A stretch of DNA of 64,000 nucleotides from Niallia sp. FSL W8-0635 (GCF_038007965.1 NZ_JBBOYD010000001.1:4618307-4682306); one strand, 5' to 3'. Shown: positions 34,684 through 45,822, counted from the stretch's first letter. Notes: a model not told the origin generated them from the sequence alone. Numbers and translations are program-made.

Positions 34684-35980
34684 CTAAGTTGCCTCCTGTT
34701 CCTTCCGAATATAAGGTATACCATTTATTATCATATTGGTAAAACCAGGTTGGCTGTAAAGAAACGATGTTCTGAGAATCGACTTTCATATCATATCCAA
34801 TCACAATATTCTGGAGTTTTTCTGTCTTTAGTTTTTTATTATTTTGTAGATATTGTAAAACCTCTTCTCCAGATGAAACTATTTCTTTTGAAAAATCAAA
34901 TGGAGTAGTTGTATTAATAATAATTAAATTACTAGTTAACAGACGCTTTGCCTTATTATTTTCCCAATACAATCGAATATCGGATAATTCCGTTTTCAGA
35001 TTAAATACAGGCATTCCATTTGTATTATATAATCGAAATGTTATCTTTCTATCCTCATCTCGTCCCACATAGAGATAGTCATTAATCCAGCCACCTCGTT
35101 GATTAATCAACTCAATACTATTATTAATAATATGCTTTTGATTCATTTCATTAGAAATCCCTGAAGGTTTAAAGAAGCTAACAATATGGGTATCCTTATA
35201 TATTCGTAATAATCCCGCATCATCTGTATACTCTTCCCAATTCGTTAGAATTTCTTTTTGAGCAATACTAGGATTAGTAAATAGGGCTCTTTTCAAGCGG
35301 GGAGACTCAATTTGTCTCGTAAAATATTTGTATTTATTCACTTCCTTCTTCTCATTAGGTAAGTAAATTAAATACTGGTCATTTGGTTTATATGAAAAAT
35401 AAGTGGAATACACTGTTTTTTCCTTGTAGACATTTTCTTTAAATTGATTAAGTTTCTCTACATAATTCGACCTTATTGATGTTTCATATACTTTTCCTGT
35501 TTCTTTAGAAAGAAAATATACACTTCCATCCTTATAAGAAAACAAAATTGTATCAAAATCAAAGGAATTATCTTGATCAATTCTTAAAATATCTTTATAA
35601 ATACGAAAAGGAACTTGACCAGGAAATCTTATTTCTAGACTATTATTCTGTTCCTCTAAAAAATCAGCTACACTATTAACACTAGAAGTTACATTCTTTA
35701 AATCATCATACTCGAACTCTTTAAGCTTATCGATAATCGTGTCTACTTCATTTATTGAAATTGTACCATAATGCTTCCCGTCCATGTGTTGGTAAATTTC
35801 GTCTGGTTTTATAACTTCACTTACTTCCTTTCTATCCCCTAATTCCTCTTGGGCTGTGGTAGATCCACTATCAATGGAATCAAATTCTCCACCTTGATCT
35901 GTCCATAGGAGATAGTATAGTAACACACTTAATGCAACAAGAAAGACTAATATACCGCTTTTTACACTCTCATATTTCAT
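34670..35980 (-). CDS. yycH: WalH/YycH regulator of WalK
   Basis: A 436-aa membrane-anchored protein (single N-terminal TM, SGILVFLVALSVLLYYLLW) with a large external domain. It acts with WalI on WalK. I place the start at ATG 35980, which overlaps the walK stop as ATGA; a TTG at 35986 is an alternative. Low conservation, size and position identify it. Confidence 0.88.
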   Translation of the reverse strand: MKYESVKSGILVFLVALSVLLYYLLWTDQGGEFDSIDSGSTTAQEELGDRKEVSEVIKPDEIYQHMDGKHYGTISINEVDTIIDKLKEFEYDDLKNVTSSVNSVADFLEEQNNSLEIRFPGQVPFRIYKDILRIDQDNSFDFDTILFSYKDGSVYFLSKETGKVYETSIRSNYVEKLNQFKENVYKEKTVYSTYFSYKPNDQYLIYLPNEKKEVNKYKYFTRQIESPRLKRALFTNPSIAQKEILTNWEEYTDDAGLLRIYKDTHIVSFFKPSGISNEMNQKHIINNSIELINQRGGWINDYLYVGRDEDRKITFRLYNTNGMPVFNLKTELSDIRLYWENNKAKRLLTSNLIIINTTTPFDFSKEIVSSGEEVLQYLQNNKKLKTEKLQNIVIGYDMKVDSQNIVSLQPTWFYQYDNKWYTLYSEGTGGNLDGLE

Positions 35981-37806
35981 CCCCAATCATCCTCTTCAGA
36001 TTGAATATATGGTAGGGTAAAAGATATTTTTGTTCCTTTTCCTTCTTTACTGGATGCCCAAATTCTTCCCCCATGTGCTTCTACCATTTCTTTTGCAATG
36101 GCAAGGCCAAGTCCTGTTCCACCTAGCTTACGCGTTCTCGCTTTATCAACACGGTAGAAACGATCAAATATTTTATCAATATTTTCTTTTGGTATACCGA
36201 CACCATTATCCGATACACTTACAATAATTTGCTGCTCCTGTTCCTTAATAGAAAAAGTGATGTTTCCACCTTCAGGAGAGTACTTCATTGCATTGGAAAT
36301 AATATTATCTAGTACTTGTGTCAATTTATCTTCATCAATTTCCACAAAGGCTGCTTTCTTTGGCAATTTTCTTATAAAGCTAACATTTTGTTGTTTCGTC
36401 AATTCAAAACGATCAATTATTCGATTATAAAAAACGATGAAATCAACAAGCTCTTTATTTAACTGATAATCTCGGCTATCTAATTTGGAAAGCTGTAATA
36501 AATCATTCACAAGGCGTATCATTCGCTCTGTTTCATTTTGCGTGACATTAAGGAACTTTGGAGCCAATTCTTCATCTTTCCAAGCTCCATCATATAAGGC
36601 TTCTACATAACTGCGCATCGTAGTTAATGGCGTACGCAATTCATGGGAAACATTCGCTACAAACTCTTTTCTTTCCATATCAATTTTTTCCTGTTCCGTA
36701 ATATCATGCAGTACGGTAATCAAACCATTAACAAACCCGGTCTCTTTTTGGATAACCGAGAAATTAGCCCGTAAAATATATGGATCATAATGCGTGCTAT
36801 AATCCAAAATAACCGATTCTCTCTCCTCTAATAGCTCATCAAATGTATATTTTCCATTTAAATCAAGGAGATTAATAATTGGCTCAGATAGTACTGTTTC
36901 ACGTGAAACATCTAGCATCTTTGCAGCTGGCTCGTTAATAAGTATAATTCGCCCTTTTCTGTCTGTAGCAATTACTCCATCTGTCATATAGGCTAATACG
37001 GAGGATAGTTTTCTTCTTTCACTCTCTGTTGTGGCCTGTGATTCTTGGAGTTTCTTTGTTAAGTTATTAAAAGTAATCGCCAACTGCCCAATTTCATCAA
37101 ATCCATACACTTTAACCTTTCTCGAGAAATTCCCCTTTGATAAAGCAAAGGCATGCTTTTGCATATCCGAAATTGGCTTTGTAATGGTTCTTGCTAATAA
37201 TACTCCTAATATAGCAGTCACAACTAATGTGATAATGGTTCCTTTTTGAAAGATTTGATTAATCTTATCAATTTGTTTATATACATTTTCAATCTTACCC
37301 TCTAAATATATGGCTCCGACTATTTCATCCCCATTTGTTTTTATAGGAGTAATCAGCTCATAGATTTTTTCCCCATTTTTCTGCTTGATTGGATTATCTG
37401 GCTGTGAAGAATTTGATAGAATTCTCCTAACCGTATTATCAACCATTTTCTGACCAACCAAATGTTGGTTCTCTGGATCAGAAGTTCCGACTATAATGCC
37501 ATTACTATTTACAACTCTAATTTCCTTAATATCAGAAGAATTATTATCACTTAGAATTCTTTTTATATCTTCCTCTAACGTTAAATCACCATTTTCAACA
37601 AATCTTTCCTTTACGAGCTGCTCTTCTAAATAAATAGATAAAATATTTACTTTTTCTTGGATCGAAATTTTAAAACTATCTAATAACGTTGTCTGCAATG
37701 TCTTTACAAAATAGACCCCAATAATCTGAATAGAAATGAGAATAAGCAAAACAATAACTAATACAAGCTTCAAATGAATAGAACGAAAAAAACTTACTTT
37801 TTTCAT
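35977..37806 (-). CDS. walK: Sensor histidine kinase WalK
   Basis: A 609-aa essential cell-wall sensor kinase. It begins with TM1 (LKLVLVIVLLILISIQIIGV), an extracellular Cache-like domain, TM2 (GTIITLVVTAILGVLLARTI), a HAMP domain (TKPISDMQKHAFALSKGNFS), a PAS domain, the H-box FVANVSHELRTPLTTM (phospho-His H388) and the ATPase domain (N-box DNIISNAMKYSPEG, DNGVGIPKENIDKIFDRFYR, GTGLGLAIAKEMV). It phosphorylates WalR and controls murein hydrolases. A perfect parS site lies inside the gene (about codons 299-304). Confidence 0.95.
   Translation of the reverse strand: MKKVSFFRSIHLKLVLVIVLLILISIQIIGVYFVKTLQTTLLDSFKISIQEKVNILSIYLEEQLVKERFVENGDLTLEEDIKRILSDNNSSDIKEIRVVNSNGIIVGTSDPENQHLVGQKMVDNTVRRILSNSSQPDNPIKQKNGEKIYELITPIKTNGDEIVGAIYLEGKIENVYKQIDKINQIFQKGTIITLVVTAILGVLLARTITKPISDMQKHAFALSKGNFSRKVKVYGFDEIGQLAITFNNLTKKLQESQATTESERRKLSSVLAYMTDGVIATDRKGRIILINEPAAKMLDVSRETVLSEPIINLLDLNGKYTFDELLEERESVILDYSTHYDPYILRANFSVIQKETGFVNGLITVLHDITEQEKIDMERKEFVANVSHELRTPLTTMRSYVEALYDGAWKDEELAPKFLNVTQNETERMIRLVNDLLQLSKLDSRDYQLNKELVDFIVFYNRIIDRFELTKQQNVSFIRKLPKKAAFVEIDEDKLTQVLDNIISNAMKYSPEGGNITFSIKEQEQQIIVSVSDNGVGIPKENIDKIFDRFYRVDKARTRKLGGTGLGLAIAKEMVEAHGGRIWASSKEGKGTKISFTLPYIQSEEDDWG
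36895..36910. promoter_or_regulatory. parS site inside walK
   Basis: TGTTTCACGTGAAACA, a perfect 16-bp ParB-binding palindrome. Confidence 0.93.
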
Positions 37807-37814
37807 TAATAAAT

Positions 37815-38525
37815 TTACTCCTGCTCAGGATTTCTTAAGTAGTAGCCAACGCCTCTTCTTGTCACAATCCAAGTTGGGTGACTAGGGTTATCTTCAATTT
37901 TCTCTCTTAATCTTCTTACCGTTACATCCACTGTTCGCACATCGCCATAGTAATCATAGCCCCATACTGTTTGAAGCAAGTGCTCTCTAGTCATAACTTG
38001 TCCTATATGTTTTGCTAAATAATAAAGTAATTCGAACTCACGATGAGTCAGTTCAATCATTTCTCCTCTTTTCGAAACGATATAAGCATCTGGGTGAATA
38101 ATAAGGGAACCAACTTCAATTTCATTCGTTTCTTTCTCCTCCTCTGCAGCAGAAGAAACTTGTTGATGGCGTCTAAGATTTGCTTTTACACGTGCAATTA
38201 ACTCTCTTGTACTAAAAGGCTTCGTTACATAATCATCTGCACCCAATTCTAAGCCTAATACCTTATCTATTTCCGAATCCTTTGCTGTTAGCATAATTAT
38301 CGGCATCTCATATTTCTTTCTGACTTCCCTACATACTTCCATGCCATCCCTTTGCGGAAGCATAATATCAAGCAATACTAAATCAGGCTGAATTTCTTCC
38401 ACTTTTTCTAAAGCCTCATTCCCATCATAGGCACAATATACTTCAAAGCCTTCTTTCTTTAAATTAAATTGCAGAATATCTGCAATTGGTTTTTCATCAT
38501 CTACAACTAAGATCTTTTTATTCAT
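37815..38525 (-). CDS. walR: Response regulator WalR
   Basis: A 236-aa OmpR/PhoB-type regulator: receiver domain with phospho-Asp D53 in [15 protein letters not shown], acidic pocket VVDDEKP and Lys in [11 protein letters not shown]; the C-terminal winged helix includes [20 protein letters not shown] and [16 protein letters not shown]. It binds WalR boxes in front of cell-wall hydrolase genes. It is the first gene of the operon and its ribosome-binding site is AAGGAG. It should respond to WalK, whose start lies 8 bp past its stop. Confidence 0.95.
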   Translation of the reverse strand: MNKKILVVDDEKPIADILQFNLKKEGFEVYCAYDGNEALEKVEEIQPDLVLLDIMLPQRDGMEVCREVRKKYEMPIIMLTAKDSEIDKVLGLELGADDYVTKPFSTRELIARVKANLRRHQQVSSAAEEEKETNEIEVGSLIIHPDAYIVSKRGEMIELTHREFELLYYLAKHIGQVMTREHLLQTVWGYDYYGDVRTVDVTVRRLREKIEDNPSHPTWIVTRRGVGYYLRNPEQE

Positions 38526-38804
38526 TCAGATATCTCCTTCTATCAAAGTTTATCTATTGTTATATCCTTACTTTTATTGTTTACTTCTACTGTCTACTTT
38601 ACCATTTTAAATTTATATAATCACTTTTTTTCTATTATTAGTTTAACCCCGTATTAACCGTTAGCATCATTAGCATCTTTATTTGAAGCTAAATGACTAC
38701 TATCTATTGTGACTAACCTTTACCACCATTAAAATAACCCCAAATAAAAAAGACAGTGAAGCTTTTCTCTATGAGCCCACTGCATCATTGCTTTCATACA
38801 GGAT
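38526..38804. other. walR upstream region
   Basis: AT-rich, with no obvious gene. It should contain the walR promoter, but I cannot fix it. Confidence 0.4.
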
Positions 38805-38831
38805 GAAAAAATCCCTCTATCAAGAGAGGGG
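38805..38831 (-). terminator. Terminator-like hairpin upstream of walR
   Basis: CCCTCT / AGAGAGGG hairpin followed by a T run on the minus strand. It would stop transcripts coming from the small ORF at 38987-39151 before they reach walR. Confidence 0.6.
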
Positions 38832-38986
38832 TACTATTTTCCATTATTGTTGTCATTTCAACTCTTAGTTAACCTCATTTATCGTGTTCATGTTCAATCT
38901 ATGCTAAAGCCACTACATATGCCCTCATTCATATAGAAAGCTACCAGAACCTTATTTACCTCTAGAAAAAAATACAGAACCAGTAA

Positions 38987-39151
38987 TTAAATTTTGAAAC
39001 CTTTTATACTAGATAATCGTCTATATATATGAGTTTCATTTTCCCTTAATTTTGGCAAGGCGATCCCTTCTTCATAGAATTGGATTACCTTGTCCTTTTT
39101 TTGTCTATTAGCCTCTATTTCTTCTCTAAGCAGTAAAATAAATCCTTCCAT
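38987..39151 (-). CDS. Possible small protein (54 aa)
   Basis: A 54-codon frame: MEGFILLLREEIEANRQKKD, then KVIQFYEEGIALPKLRENET and HIYRRLSSIKGFKI. It is strongly charged. The ribosome-binding site is weak, and another frame stops just upstream. It may be a fragment of an older protein, perhaps of mobile origin. Evidence is only an open frame with protein-like composition and a downstream terminator. Confidence 0.35.
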   Translation of the reverse strand: MEGFILLLREEIEANRQKKDKVIQFYEEGIALPKLRENETHIYRRLSSIKGFKI

Positions 39152-39347
39152 TTCTACTAATTCACTTCATATCCTTTATAAAGATCATAATGAAGAAGGC
39201 ATATACATTTACTTTAACATACTTTTGATGGGAAAGAGGTTTTGCTATTATATTGTAATAAAAATGTTGTATTATTTTCATATTGTGCGGAATTTTGTAA
39301 TAGACAAGATTCTTGGTAGTTTATTTGCGGGGAAATAATTTAGGCAT

Positions 39348-39376
39348 AAAAAAAACAACGAACATTAGTTGTTGTT
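39348..39376 (-). terminator. Terminator of the tRNA cluster
   Basis: AACAAC / GTTGTT stem followed by a T run, about 10 bp past tRNA-Phe. Confidence 0.75.
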
Positions 39377-39386
39377 ATGATAAAGG

Positions 39387-39459
39387 TGGCTCAGGACGGA
39401 ATCGAACCGCCGACACAAGGATTTTCAGTCCTTTGCTCTACCGACTGAGCTACTGAGCC
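39387..39459 (-). tRNA. tRNA-Phe (GAA)
   Basis: A 73-nt cloverleaf with acceptor GGCTCAG/CTGAGCC, anticodon loop CTGAAAATC (GAA) and T loop GGTTCGATTCC. The 3' end encodes A then CC followed by T, so CCA is not fully encoded. Confidence 0.95.
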
Positions 39460-39575
39460 AAACTATAGTGACAAATGCTTAGCTCTAACTTTTTAAGCAA
39501 AGGTCGTTATTTACTTGTCTTCATTATGTATTAGATAAATATATAGTAAATATGCAAATGCATAGGAAGAAAAAA

Positions 39576-39652
39576 TGGCGGTCCGGACGGGACTCGAACC
39601 CGCGACCTCCTGCGTGACAGGCAGGCATTCTAACCAACTGAACTACCGGACC
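39576..39652 (-). tRNA. tRNA-Asp (GTC)
   Basis: A 77-nt cloverleaf including an encoded CCA: acceptor GGTCCGG/CCGGACC, anticodon GTC, T loop GGTTCGAGTCC. Confidence 0.95.
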
Positions 39653-39687
39653 ATTTTATACTATTAATACCTATTATAGAGATATTA

Positions 39688-39759
39688 TGACCCATACGGG
39701 ATTCGAACCCGTGTTACCGCCGTGAAAGGGCGGTGTCTTAACCGCTTGACCAATGGGCC
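39688..39759 (-). tRNA. tRNA-Glu (TTC)
   Basis: A 72-nt cloverleaf, acceptor GGCCCAT/ATGGGTC, anticodon loop CTTTCAC (TTC), T loop GGTTCGAATCC. CCA is not encoded. Confidence 0.95.
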
Positions 39760-39769
39760 TTTATAATGG

Positions 39770-39842
39770 TGAGCCATGGAGGATTCGAACCTCCGACCCT
39801 CTGATTAAAAGTCAGATGCTCTACCGACTGAGCTAATGGCTC
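39770..39842 (-). tRNA. tRNA-Lys (TTT)
   Basis: A 73-nt cloverleaf, acceptor GAGCCAT/ATGGCTC, anticodon loop CTTTTAA (TTT), T loop GGTTCGAATCC. It is the first of the four genes in the transcript order Lys-Glu-Asp-Phe. Confidence 0.95.
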
Positions 39843-40144
39843 ATATATTATGAGTTTGTCTCTTTAATTTTTGTCATTTGCGACGCTTTTTATATTAGCA
39901 TATAACCAAAATAAAAAGCAATACTTTTTTAAAACTTTTTTTAAAAATAATTTTTATTTACTTAAAAGTACCTTTCCTTTTAAAAACAAGGTGTTTTTTA
40001 CAGAGTATATTTAAGAACCCAAAACCATACGATTTCTCTCCTACTAAGCAACAGACTCTACGAATAAATTAATAATCCCCTATATTCACTTATTCAAAAC
40101 GAAAGTGTCAGTCTTCTCGATTCTCATCTATCTATTTGGAAAAA
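39843..40144. other. tRNA upstream region
   Basis: AT-rich, no gene found. It is probably the tRNA promoter region. Confidence 0.4.
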
Positions 40145-40182
40145 GCAAAGGTCGTTCTATATCTTTAGAACGACCTTTGTTT
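40145..40182 (-). terminator. Terminator of purA
   Basis: AAAGGTCGTTCTA / TAGAACGACCTTT stem with a T run. Confidence 0.88.
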
Positions 40183-40187
40183 TCATG

Positions 40188-41480
40188 TTAGATTTGTCTC
40201 CAAGGGCTGTGTATAACATTTGTTTGTGTACGATCTGGCCCAACAGAGAACATAGATAATGGAATCCCAGTCAACTGTGAAACTCTTTCTAAATAATGAC
40301 GAGCATTTGCAGGAAGCTCGCTTAATGTTTTACAGCTAGTGATATCTTCTGTCCAGCCTGGTAGCTCTTCATATACTGGCTCACATTCTGCTAGTACTTT
40401 TAGGCTTGCTGGGAACTCTTCCATTACTTCCCCTTTGTATTTATAAGCAACACAAATTTTTAACGTTTCAATTCCTGTTAATACGTCAATGGAATTTAGA
40501 GAAAGATCTGTGATACCACTAACACGACGTGCATGACGAACTACTACACTGTCAAACCAGCCAACACGACGTGGTCTACCAGTTGTTGTTCCATATTCAC
40601 GACCAACTTCTCTAATTTGATTTCCAATTTCATCATTTAATTCTGTTGGGAATGGTCCATCCCCAACTCTAGATGTATAGGCTTTTGATACACCCACAAC
40701 ATGTTTAATCTTAGTTGGACCTACACCAGAACCTATTGTTACGCCTCCAGCTACTGGATTAGAAGAAGTAACAAACGGATAAGTACCTTGGTCAATATCA
40801 AGCATTACCCCTTGAGCACCTTCAAAAAGAACTCTACGGCCCTCATCTAATGCATCATTTAAGACAACAGAAGTGTCACAAACGTATTGCTTAATTTGTT
40901 GACCATATTCATAATACTCATTTAAAATATCCTCTAATTTAAAGCCTTCTGTTTCATAAATGCGCTCTAACAGACGATTTTTTTCCACTAAGTTTCTTGC
41001 AAGTTTTTCTTCGAATACTTCTCTATCTAATAAATCAGCAATACGGATACCAATACGTGCAGCTTTATCCATATAAGCTGGGCCAATACCTTTTTTCGTT
41101 GTCCCAATTTTGTTAGCGCCTTTGCTTTCTTCTTCCACTTCATCTAATTTCAAATGATAAGGAAGAATAACGTGAGCACGATTGCTAATTCGTAGATTAT
41201 TTGTATTGATATTACGATCATGTAAGTATTTTAATTCCGTAAGGATTGCTTTTGGATCCACAACCATACCGTTTCCAACAACACTAATTTTTTCTTTATA
41301 AAATATCCCAGATGGAATTAAGTGTAATTTATATGTTTCACCATTAAACTTAATTGTATGTCCTGCATTGTTACCGCCTTGATAACGTGCAATCACTTCT
41401 GCATTTTCAGATAGGAAATCGGTAATTTTACCTTTTCCTTCGTCTCCCCACTGCGTTCCTACCACCACTACTGATGACAT
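40188..41480 (-). CDS. purA: Adenylosuccinate synthetase
   Basis: A 430-aa enzyme that joins IMP and aspartate with GTP to give adenylosuccinate, the first step to AMP. It shows the GTP loop [18 protein letters not shown], the IMP site [14 protein letters not shown] with its catalytic His, and [11 protein letters not shown]. The gene is monocistronic and lies behind a PurR operator. The start has GGAGGTG. Confidence 0.97.
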   Translation of the reverse strand: MSSVVVVGTQWGDEGKGKITDFLSENAEVIARYQGGNNAGHTIKFNGETYKLHLIPSGIFYKEKISVVGNGMVVDPKAILTELKYLHDRNINTNNLRISNRAHVILPYHLKLDEVEEESKGANKIGTTKKGIGPAYMDKAARIGIRIADLLDREVFEEKLARNLVEKNRLLERIYETEGFKLEDILNEYYEYGQQIKQYVCDTSVVLNDALDEGRRVLFEGAQGVMLDIDQGTYPFVTSSNPVAGGVTIGSGVGPTKIKHVVGVSKAYTSRVGDGPFPTELNDEIGNQIREVGREYGTTTGRPRRVGWFDSVVVRHARRVSGITDLSLNSIDVLTGIETLKICVAYKYKGEVMEEFPASLKVLAECEPVYEELPGWTEDITSCKTLSELPANARHYLERVSQLTGIPLSMFSVGPDRTQTNVIHSPWRQI

Positions 41481-41577
41481 ATCCTAGAGCACCTCCACAG
41501 GTTTCTATATCTTTTATTATATCCTTAATCAAACATTCCTATTTTACCAACTTTTTAACATAAAAGTCAACAAAACA

Positions 41578-41612
41578 CGAACAATCTTTTTATTTAATTA
41601 ATGTTATGTTCG
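41578..41612. promoter_or_regulatory. PurR operator (two inverted PurBoxes) in front of purA
   Basis: CGAACAATC (41578-41586) and TTATGTTCG (41604-41612) are inverted copies of the PurBox CGAACAWW separated by 17 bp. That is the spacing known for PurR operators of the B. subtilis type. Confidence 0.82.
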
Positions 41613-41690
41613 TAAAAACAGATAAATAAAAGCAGTTAAAATAGTAGTATTTACTCAGACTAAGGCTTTTATTCATCTAAAAAAAATATA

Positions 41691-41728
41691 AAAAAAGATT
41701 AGTAGATTGTAGTCTACTAATCTTTTTT
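41691..41728 (-). terminator. Terminator of dnaB
   Basis: AAAAAAGATTAGTAGA / TCTACTAATCTTTTTT stem with a short loop, just after the dnaB stop. Confidence 0.88.
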
Positions 41729-41730
41729 TA

Positions 41731-43095
41731 TTAGGCCCCTGTTGGCATCGCGCCATCCTCAAAACGCCGTTCAAGATTAACGAATTTATTATATTCTTTT
41801 ACAAAGGCTAGCTGCACGGTTCCAGTTGGACCATTACGCTGCTTCGCAATAATGATTTCGATAATATTCTTGCTTTCCGATTCCTTGTCATAGTAATCAT
41901 CACGGTACAAGAAGGCTACAATATCCGCATCCTGCTCAATACTTCCTGATTCCCTGATATCAGACATCATAGGACGCTTATCTTGTCTTTGTTCTACGCC
42001 ACGTGATAACTGGGATAAGGCAATTACAGGCACTTGAAGCTCACGTGCGAGCTGTTTTAAGGAACGAGAGATTTCTGATACCTCTTGCTGTCTATTTTCA
42101 CCTGCACGGCCGCTTCCCAAGATTAGCTGTAGGTAATCAATTAATATCATTCCTAAGCCGTGTTCCTGCTTTAGACGACGACATTTTGCTCTTATATCTG
42201 TAATCTTTACTCCTGGTGTATCATCAATGAAAATACCTGCATTGGACAAGCTTCCCATTGCCATCGTTAGCTTTCCCCAGTCCTCATCTGTCAACGATCC
42301 TGTACGTAGACGCTGGGCATCTATATTTCCTTCTGCACAAAGCATACGCATTACAAGCTGCTCTGCCCCCATCTCCAAACTAAAGATCGCTACATTTTCG
42401 CCTGTTTTTACAGCAACATTCTGAGCGATATTTAAGGCAAAAGCTGTTTTACCAACTGATGGTCTTGCTCCAACGATAATTAAGTCATTTCGCTGGAAAC
42501 CTGCCGTCATTTTATCCAGCTCAGCAAACCCTGTTGCAATCCCTGTGATATCCCCTTTACGATTATGCATTTCTTCAATATTATCGTATGTTCGAACAAG
42601 GACATCTTTAATATTATGAAATGCCCCTGCATTTTTTCGTTGCGCTACTTCTAAAATATTCTTTTCTGCTTCACTTAATAAAGCTTCCACTTCATCTTCA
42701 CGTGAATATCCATCTTGAGCAATATTCGTCGCTGTTCGAATTAACCGGCGAAGCAATGACTTTTCTTCTACAATTTTCGCATAATATTCTATATTGGCAG
42801 CAGTCGGTACCGAAGCAGCTAGCTCACTTAAATAGCTAACTCCACCAGTATCCTCTAAATTATTAGTTGCTGCTAATTCTGCTGTTACTGTAATTAAATC
42901 GACTGCTTTACCTTCGTCATTCAATTTAAGCATTGTTGTATATATTCTTTGATGTGCGCCTCTATAAAAATCTTCAGGTATAAGTATCTCAGATGCTAAT
43001 GTCAAGCTTTGTGGTTCAAGGAATATGGCCCCGAGTACAGCTTGCTCTGCCTCAATATTCTGTGGGGGCATTCGATCATTTAAAATTTCACTCAA
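41731..43095 (-). CDS. dnaB: Replicative DNA helicase
   Basis: A 454-aa hexameric helicase (DnaC in B. subtilis naming). The N-terminal domain starts PPQNIEAEQAVLGAIFLEPQ; the RecA-like ATPase has Walker A GARPSVGKTAFALN and the DnaB motifs LGMILIDYLQLILGSGRAG and IALSQLSRGVEQRQDKRPM. It unwinds DNA at the fork. It starts with TTG and AGGAGG. It lies about 300 bp downstream of rplI. Confidence 0.97.
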   Translation of the reverse strand: MSEILNDRMPPQNIEAEQAVLGAIFLEPQSLTLASEILIPEDFYRGAHQRIYTTMLKLNDEGKAVDLITVTAELAATNNLEDTGGVSYLSELAASVPTAANIEYYAKIVEEKSLLRRLIRTATNIAQDGYSREDEVEALLSEAEKNILEVAQRKNAGAFHNIKDVLVRTYDNIEEMHNRKGDITGIATGFAELDKMTAGFQRNDLIIVGARPSVGKTAFALNIAQNVAVKTGENVAIFSLEMGAEQLVMRMLCAEGNIDAQRLRTGSLTDEDWGKLTMAMGSLSNAGIFIDDTPGVKITDIRAKCRRLKQEHGLGMILIDYLQLILGSGRAGENRQQEVSEISRSLKQLARELQVPVIALSQLSRGVEQRQDKRPMMSDIRESGSIEQDADIVAFLYRDDYYDKESESKNIIEIIIAKQRNGPTGTVQLAFVKEYNKFVNLERRFEDGAMPTGA

Positions 43096-43316
43096 TCTAT
43101 AAAACCTCCTTAAAATGAGAGGATATGATAAAAAACATAGCCTAGATTAAAAAAAGCAACAATCTATTATACAAAAAGATCTTCCCTTAAAGAAAGGTAT
43201 TTTGTAACAGTTGTTCCTTTTCTCTTCTTACCAATTTCCCTATTAAAAAAGTATATTTTTCTTATTTATAAAGCCAATTAATATTTATCTTCATCTTTGT
43301 AAAAAACAGTCAAACA

Positions 43317-43353
43317 AAAAAATGTGACCAGCTAAACCTGTATCACATTTTCT
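43317..43353 (-). terminator. Terminator of rplI
   Basis: AAAATGTGA / TCACATTTT hairpin. Confidence 0.7.
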
Positions 43354-43402
43354 TACGCTTATTCTATTTTAACATGTTTAGAGATAAATGGAACTTCCAA
43401 TA

Positions 43403-43852
43403 TTAGCTTAATTCCTTCACATGCACATTTAATGTAGCTGAAACTTCATGGTGAAGCTTAACAGGAACCTTTGTTACTCCTAATGAACGAATTGCATCAT
43501 TTAATTCGATTTTTCTTTTATCAATCTTAATTTGGTGCTTTTTATTTAATTCATCGGCAATTTGCTTACTTGTAATAGAACCAAACAATCTGCCACCTTC
43601 ACCAGATTTTGCATGCAATTCAACTGTTACTTTTTCTAGCTTTTCTTTTAATTCTTTTGCTTTATTTAGCTCTTCAATCGCTTGCTTCTCTTCTTTTTTC
43701 TTTTGAGCATTTAACGTGCTAACTGCAGATGAATTTGCTTCTACAGCCAATCCTTGCTTTAAAAGAAAGTTATGTGCATAGCCATCTGCAACGTTTTTAA
43801 CTTCTCCTTTTTTCCCTTTACCTTTTACATCTTTCAGAAAAATAACTTTCAT
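43403..43852 (-). CDS. rplI: Ribosomal protein L9
   Basis: A 149-aa 50S protein with the classic N-terminal [20 protein letters not shown], then [19 protein letters not shown], a long connecting helix and a C-terminal domain ([18 protein letters not shown]). It overlaps the gdpP end by 4 bp. Confidence 0.97.
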   Translation of the reverse strand: MKVIFLKDVKGKGKKGEVKNVADGYAHNFLLKQGLAVEANSSAVSTLNAQKKKEEKQAIEELNKAKELKEKLEKVTVELHAKSGEGGRLFGSITSKQIADELNKKHQIKIDKRKIELNDAIRSLGVTKVPVKLHHEVSATLNVHVKELS

Positions 43853-45822
43853 TCTCTTCTTCTCCCTTCAAAATACTCATCAATTGCTAACTTTAATCTA
43901 GCCTCTACTTCTTCCATTGGCATATTTGAGAGTTGTGTAGCTGCATTTGTTAAATGTCCTCCACCATGTAGGCTTTCCATTATGATTTGAACATTGATTT
44001 CCCCTAAAGAACGAGCACTTATTCCAATCATAGTTTCTCCTCTAGGCGCTATTACAAAGGAGGCATTGATTCCATCCATTGTTAATAATGTATCTGCAGT
44101 TTGAGCAATTAAAACACTATCTACTATTTCTTCCTCCTTAGCCGTCGCTATTGCAATACCCTCTTTATAAAATTGAACATTTTCAATAATTTTCGCTCTT
44201 TTAACATAGTTTTCAATGTCCTCTTTTAGAAACTTTTGAACAAGTACTGTGTCTGCTCCCTGTCCTCTCAAATAGGAGGCGGCATCAAAGGTTCGAGCTC
44301 CTGTTCGTAAGGTAAAGCTTTTCGTATCGACAATAATTCCAGCTAATAAGGCTGTTGCTTCTAACATTTCAATTTTAACATTTTTCGGTTGATATTCTAA
44401 TAATTCGGTTACAAGTTCAGCTGTTGAGGAAGCATATGGTTCCATATAGACGAGTAACGGATTTTCGATAAAATCCTCACCACGTCGGTGATGGTCAATT
44501 ACTACTACATCCTCTATTTTATTCAATAAATGCTCTTCAATCACTAAAGAAGGCTTGTGTGTATCTACTACTACTAGCAACGTATCTCCTGTTGCCATCT
44601 CTAAAGCTTGATCAGGCGTAATAAATTTCGTAAATAAGGACTCTTGCTTTTTAATTTCTTCAATCAGCCTTCTAACAGCAGTATCGATTTCCTGAAAGTT
44701 AATGACAATATAGGCTTCTTTTTGGTTCATCTGCGCTACTTTATGAATTCCAATCGCCGCACCAATAGCATCCATATCCGGATTTTTATGCCCCATTATA
44801 ATAACTTTATCACTATCTAAAACTAATTCCTTTAAAGCATGAGAAATCACTCTTGCCCTAACTCTTGTTCGTTTTTCTACTGGATTGGTTTTTCCACCAT
44901 AGAATTTCACTTTACCATTTTGCTGCTTGATTGCCACTTGATCTCCGCCTCTTCCTAAGGCTAAATCAAGACTTGATTGTGCAATATTCCCTAGCTCAGG
45001 TAAGGAGGATACACCAGCCCCTACTCCAATACTAAGTGTTAAAGGAACATTCTGCTTTGTAGTTAATTCCCGAACATCATCTAATATCGTAAATTTCCCT
45101 TTTTCCAGGTTTTGAAGAATATGTTCATTAAAAATAGCGATGAACCGATCAGAAGATATTCGTTTTAATAGGACGCCATTATCTGTAGCCCATTTATTTA
45201 AAATTGCAGTAACACTATTATTTATACTACTTCTTGTCTGGTCGTCCATCCCTTGTGTTAAATCATCATAATTATCTAAAAAGATAATTGCAATTGCAGT
45301 GCGTTCATCTTCATAAAGCTTCTCAATTTCTGTTTGTTCTGTAACATCGAAGAAATATAATAAACGCTCTTCCACTTTATGAATAACGCGAAATTTTCTT
45401 TCATGCAATGTAACGATTTCCGTTTCTACCTCTTGCTTAATTAAAGGAATAATCGAAGGAGAGACATCATATAAAGACCTTCCAACAAGTGTATCCTCTG
45501 TAAAACAAGATGCTAAAAAGGGATTTGTCCATTCAATATAATAATCATCATTTATAAGCATGATTCCTATTGGCATTTCCATTAGTGCCTCTTCCCCCAC
45601 TTTTTTAACGCGGTAAGAAAGTGTGGTTATATACTCCTCTGTTTCTTTTCTTTGACGACTATCTATTCGTAAGATGAAATAAAAAGGAGTAATAAAAAGG
45701 ACTAACCCAATTAAGGAAAATAACCAGTTATAAAAAGAGAGGATTCCAAGCATGATAATGGTAATACCGATTAAACATATTAATGGATACCGTATGGATC
45801 CTTTCTCTAAAAAAGTAGGCAA
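43849..45822 (-). CDS. gdpP: c-di-AMP phosphodiesterase GdpP
   Basis: A 657-aa membrane protein: two N-terminal TMs ([38 protein letters not shown]), a PAS domain, a degenerate GGDEF domain and a DHH/DHHA1 phosphodiesterase domain ([43 protein letters not shown]). It breaks down c-di-AMP. The start is TTG with GGAGG. It is operonic with rplI. Confidence 0.96.
   Translation of the reverse strand: MPTFLEKGSIRYPLICLIGITIIMLGILSFYNWLFSLIGLVLFITPFYFILRIDSRQRKETEEYITTLSYRVKKVGEEALMEMPIGIMLINDDYYIEWTNPFLASCFTEDTLVGRSLYDVSPSIIPLIKQEVETEIVTLHERKFRVIHKVEERLLYFFDVTEQTEIEKLYEDERTAIAIIFLDNYDDLTQGMDDQTRSSINNSVTAILNKWATDNGVLLKRISSDRFIAIFNEHILQNLEKGKFTILDDVRELTTKQNVPLTLSIGVGAGVSSLPELGNIAQSSLDLALGRGGDQVAIKQQNGKVKFYGGKTNPVEKRTRVRARVISHALKELVLDSDKVIIMGHKNPDMDAIGAAIGIHKVAQMNQKEAYIVINFQEIDTAVRRLIEEIKKQESLFTKFITPDQALEMATGDTLLVVVDTHKPSLVIEEHLLNKIEDVVVIDHHRRGEDFIENPLLVYMEPYASSTAELVTELLEYQPKNVKIEMLEATALLAGIIVDTKSFTLRTGARTFDAASYLRGQGADTVLVQKFLKEDIENYVKRAKIIENVQFYKEGIAIATAKEEEIVDSVLIAQTADTLLTMDGINASFVIAPRGETMIGISARSLGEINVQIIMESLHGGGHLTNAATQLSNMPMEEVEARLKLAIDEYFEGRRRE

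Noticed and set aside
39090..39338. An 82-residue plus-strand frame near the tRNA genes
   Set aside because: No ribosome-binding site, mainly AT-rich filler.
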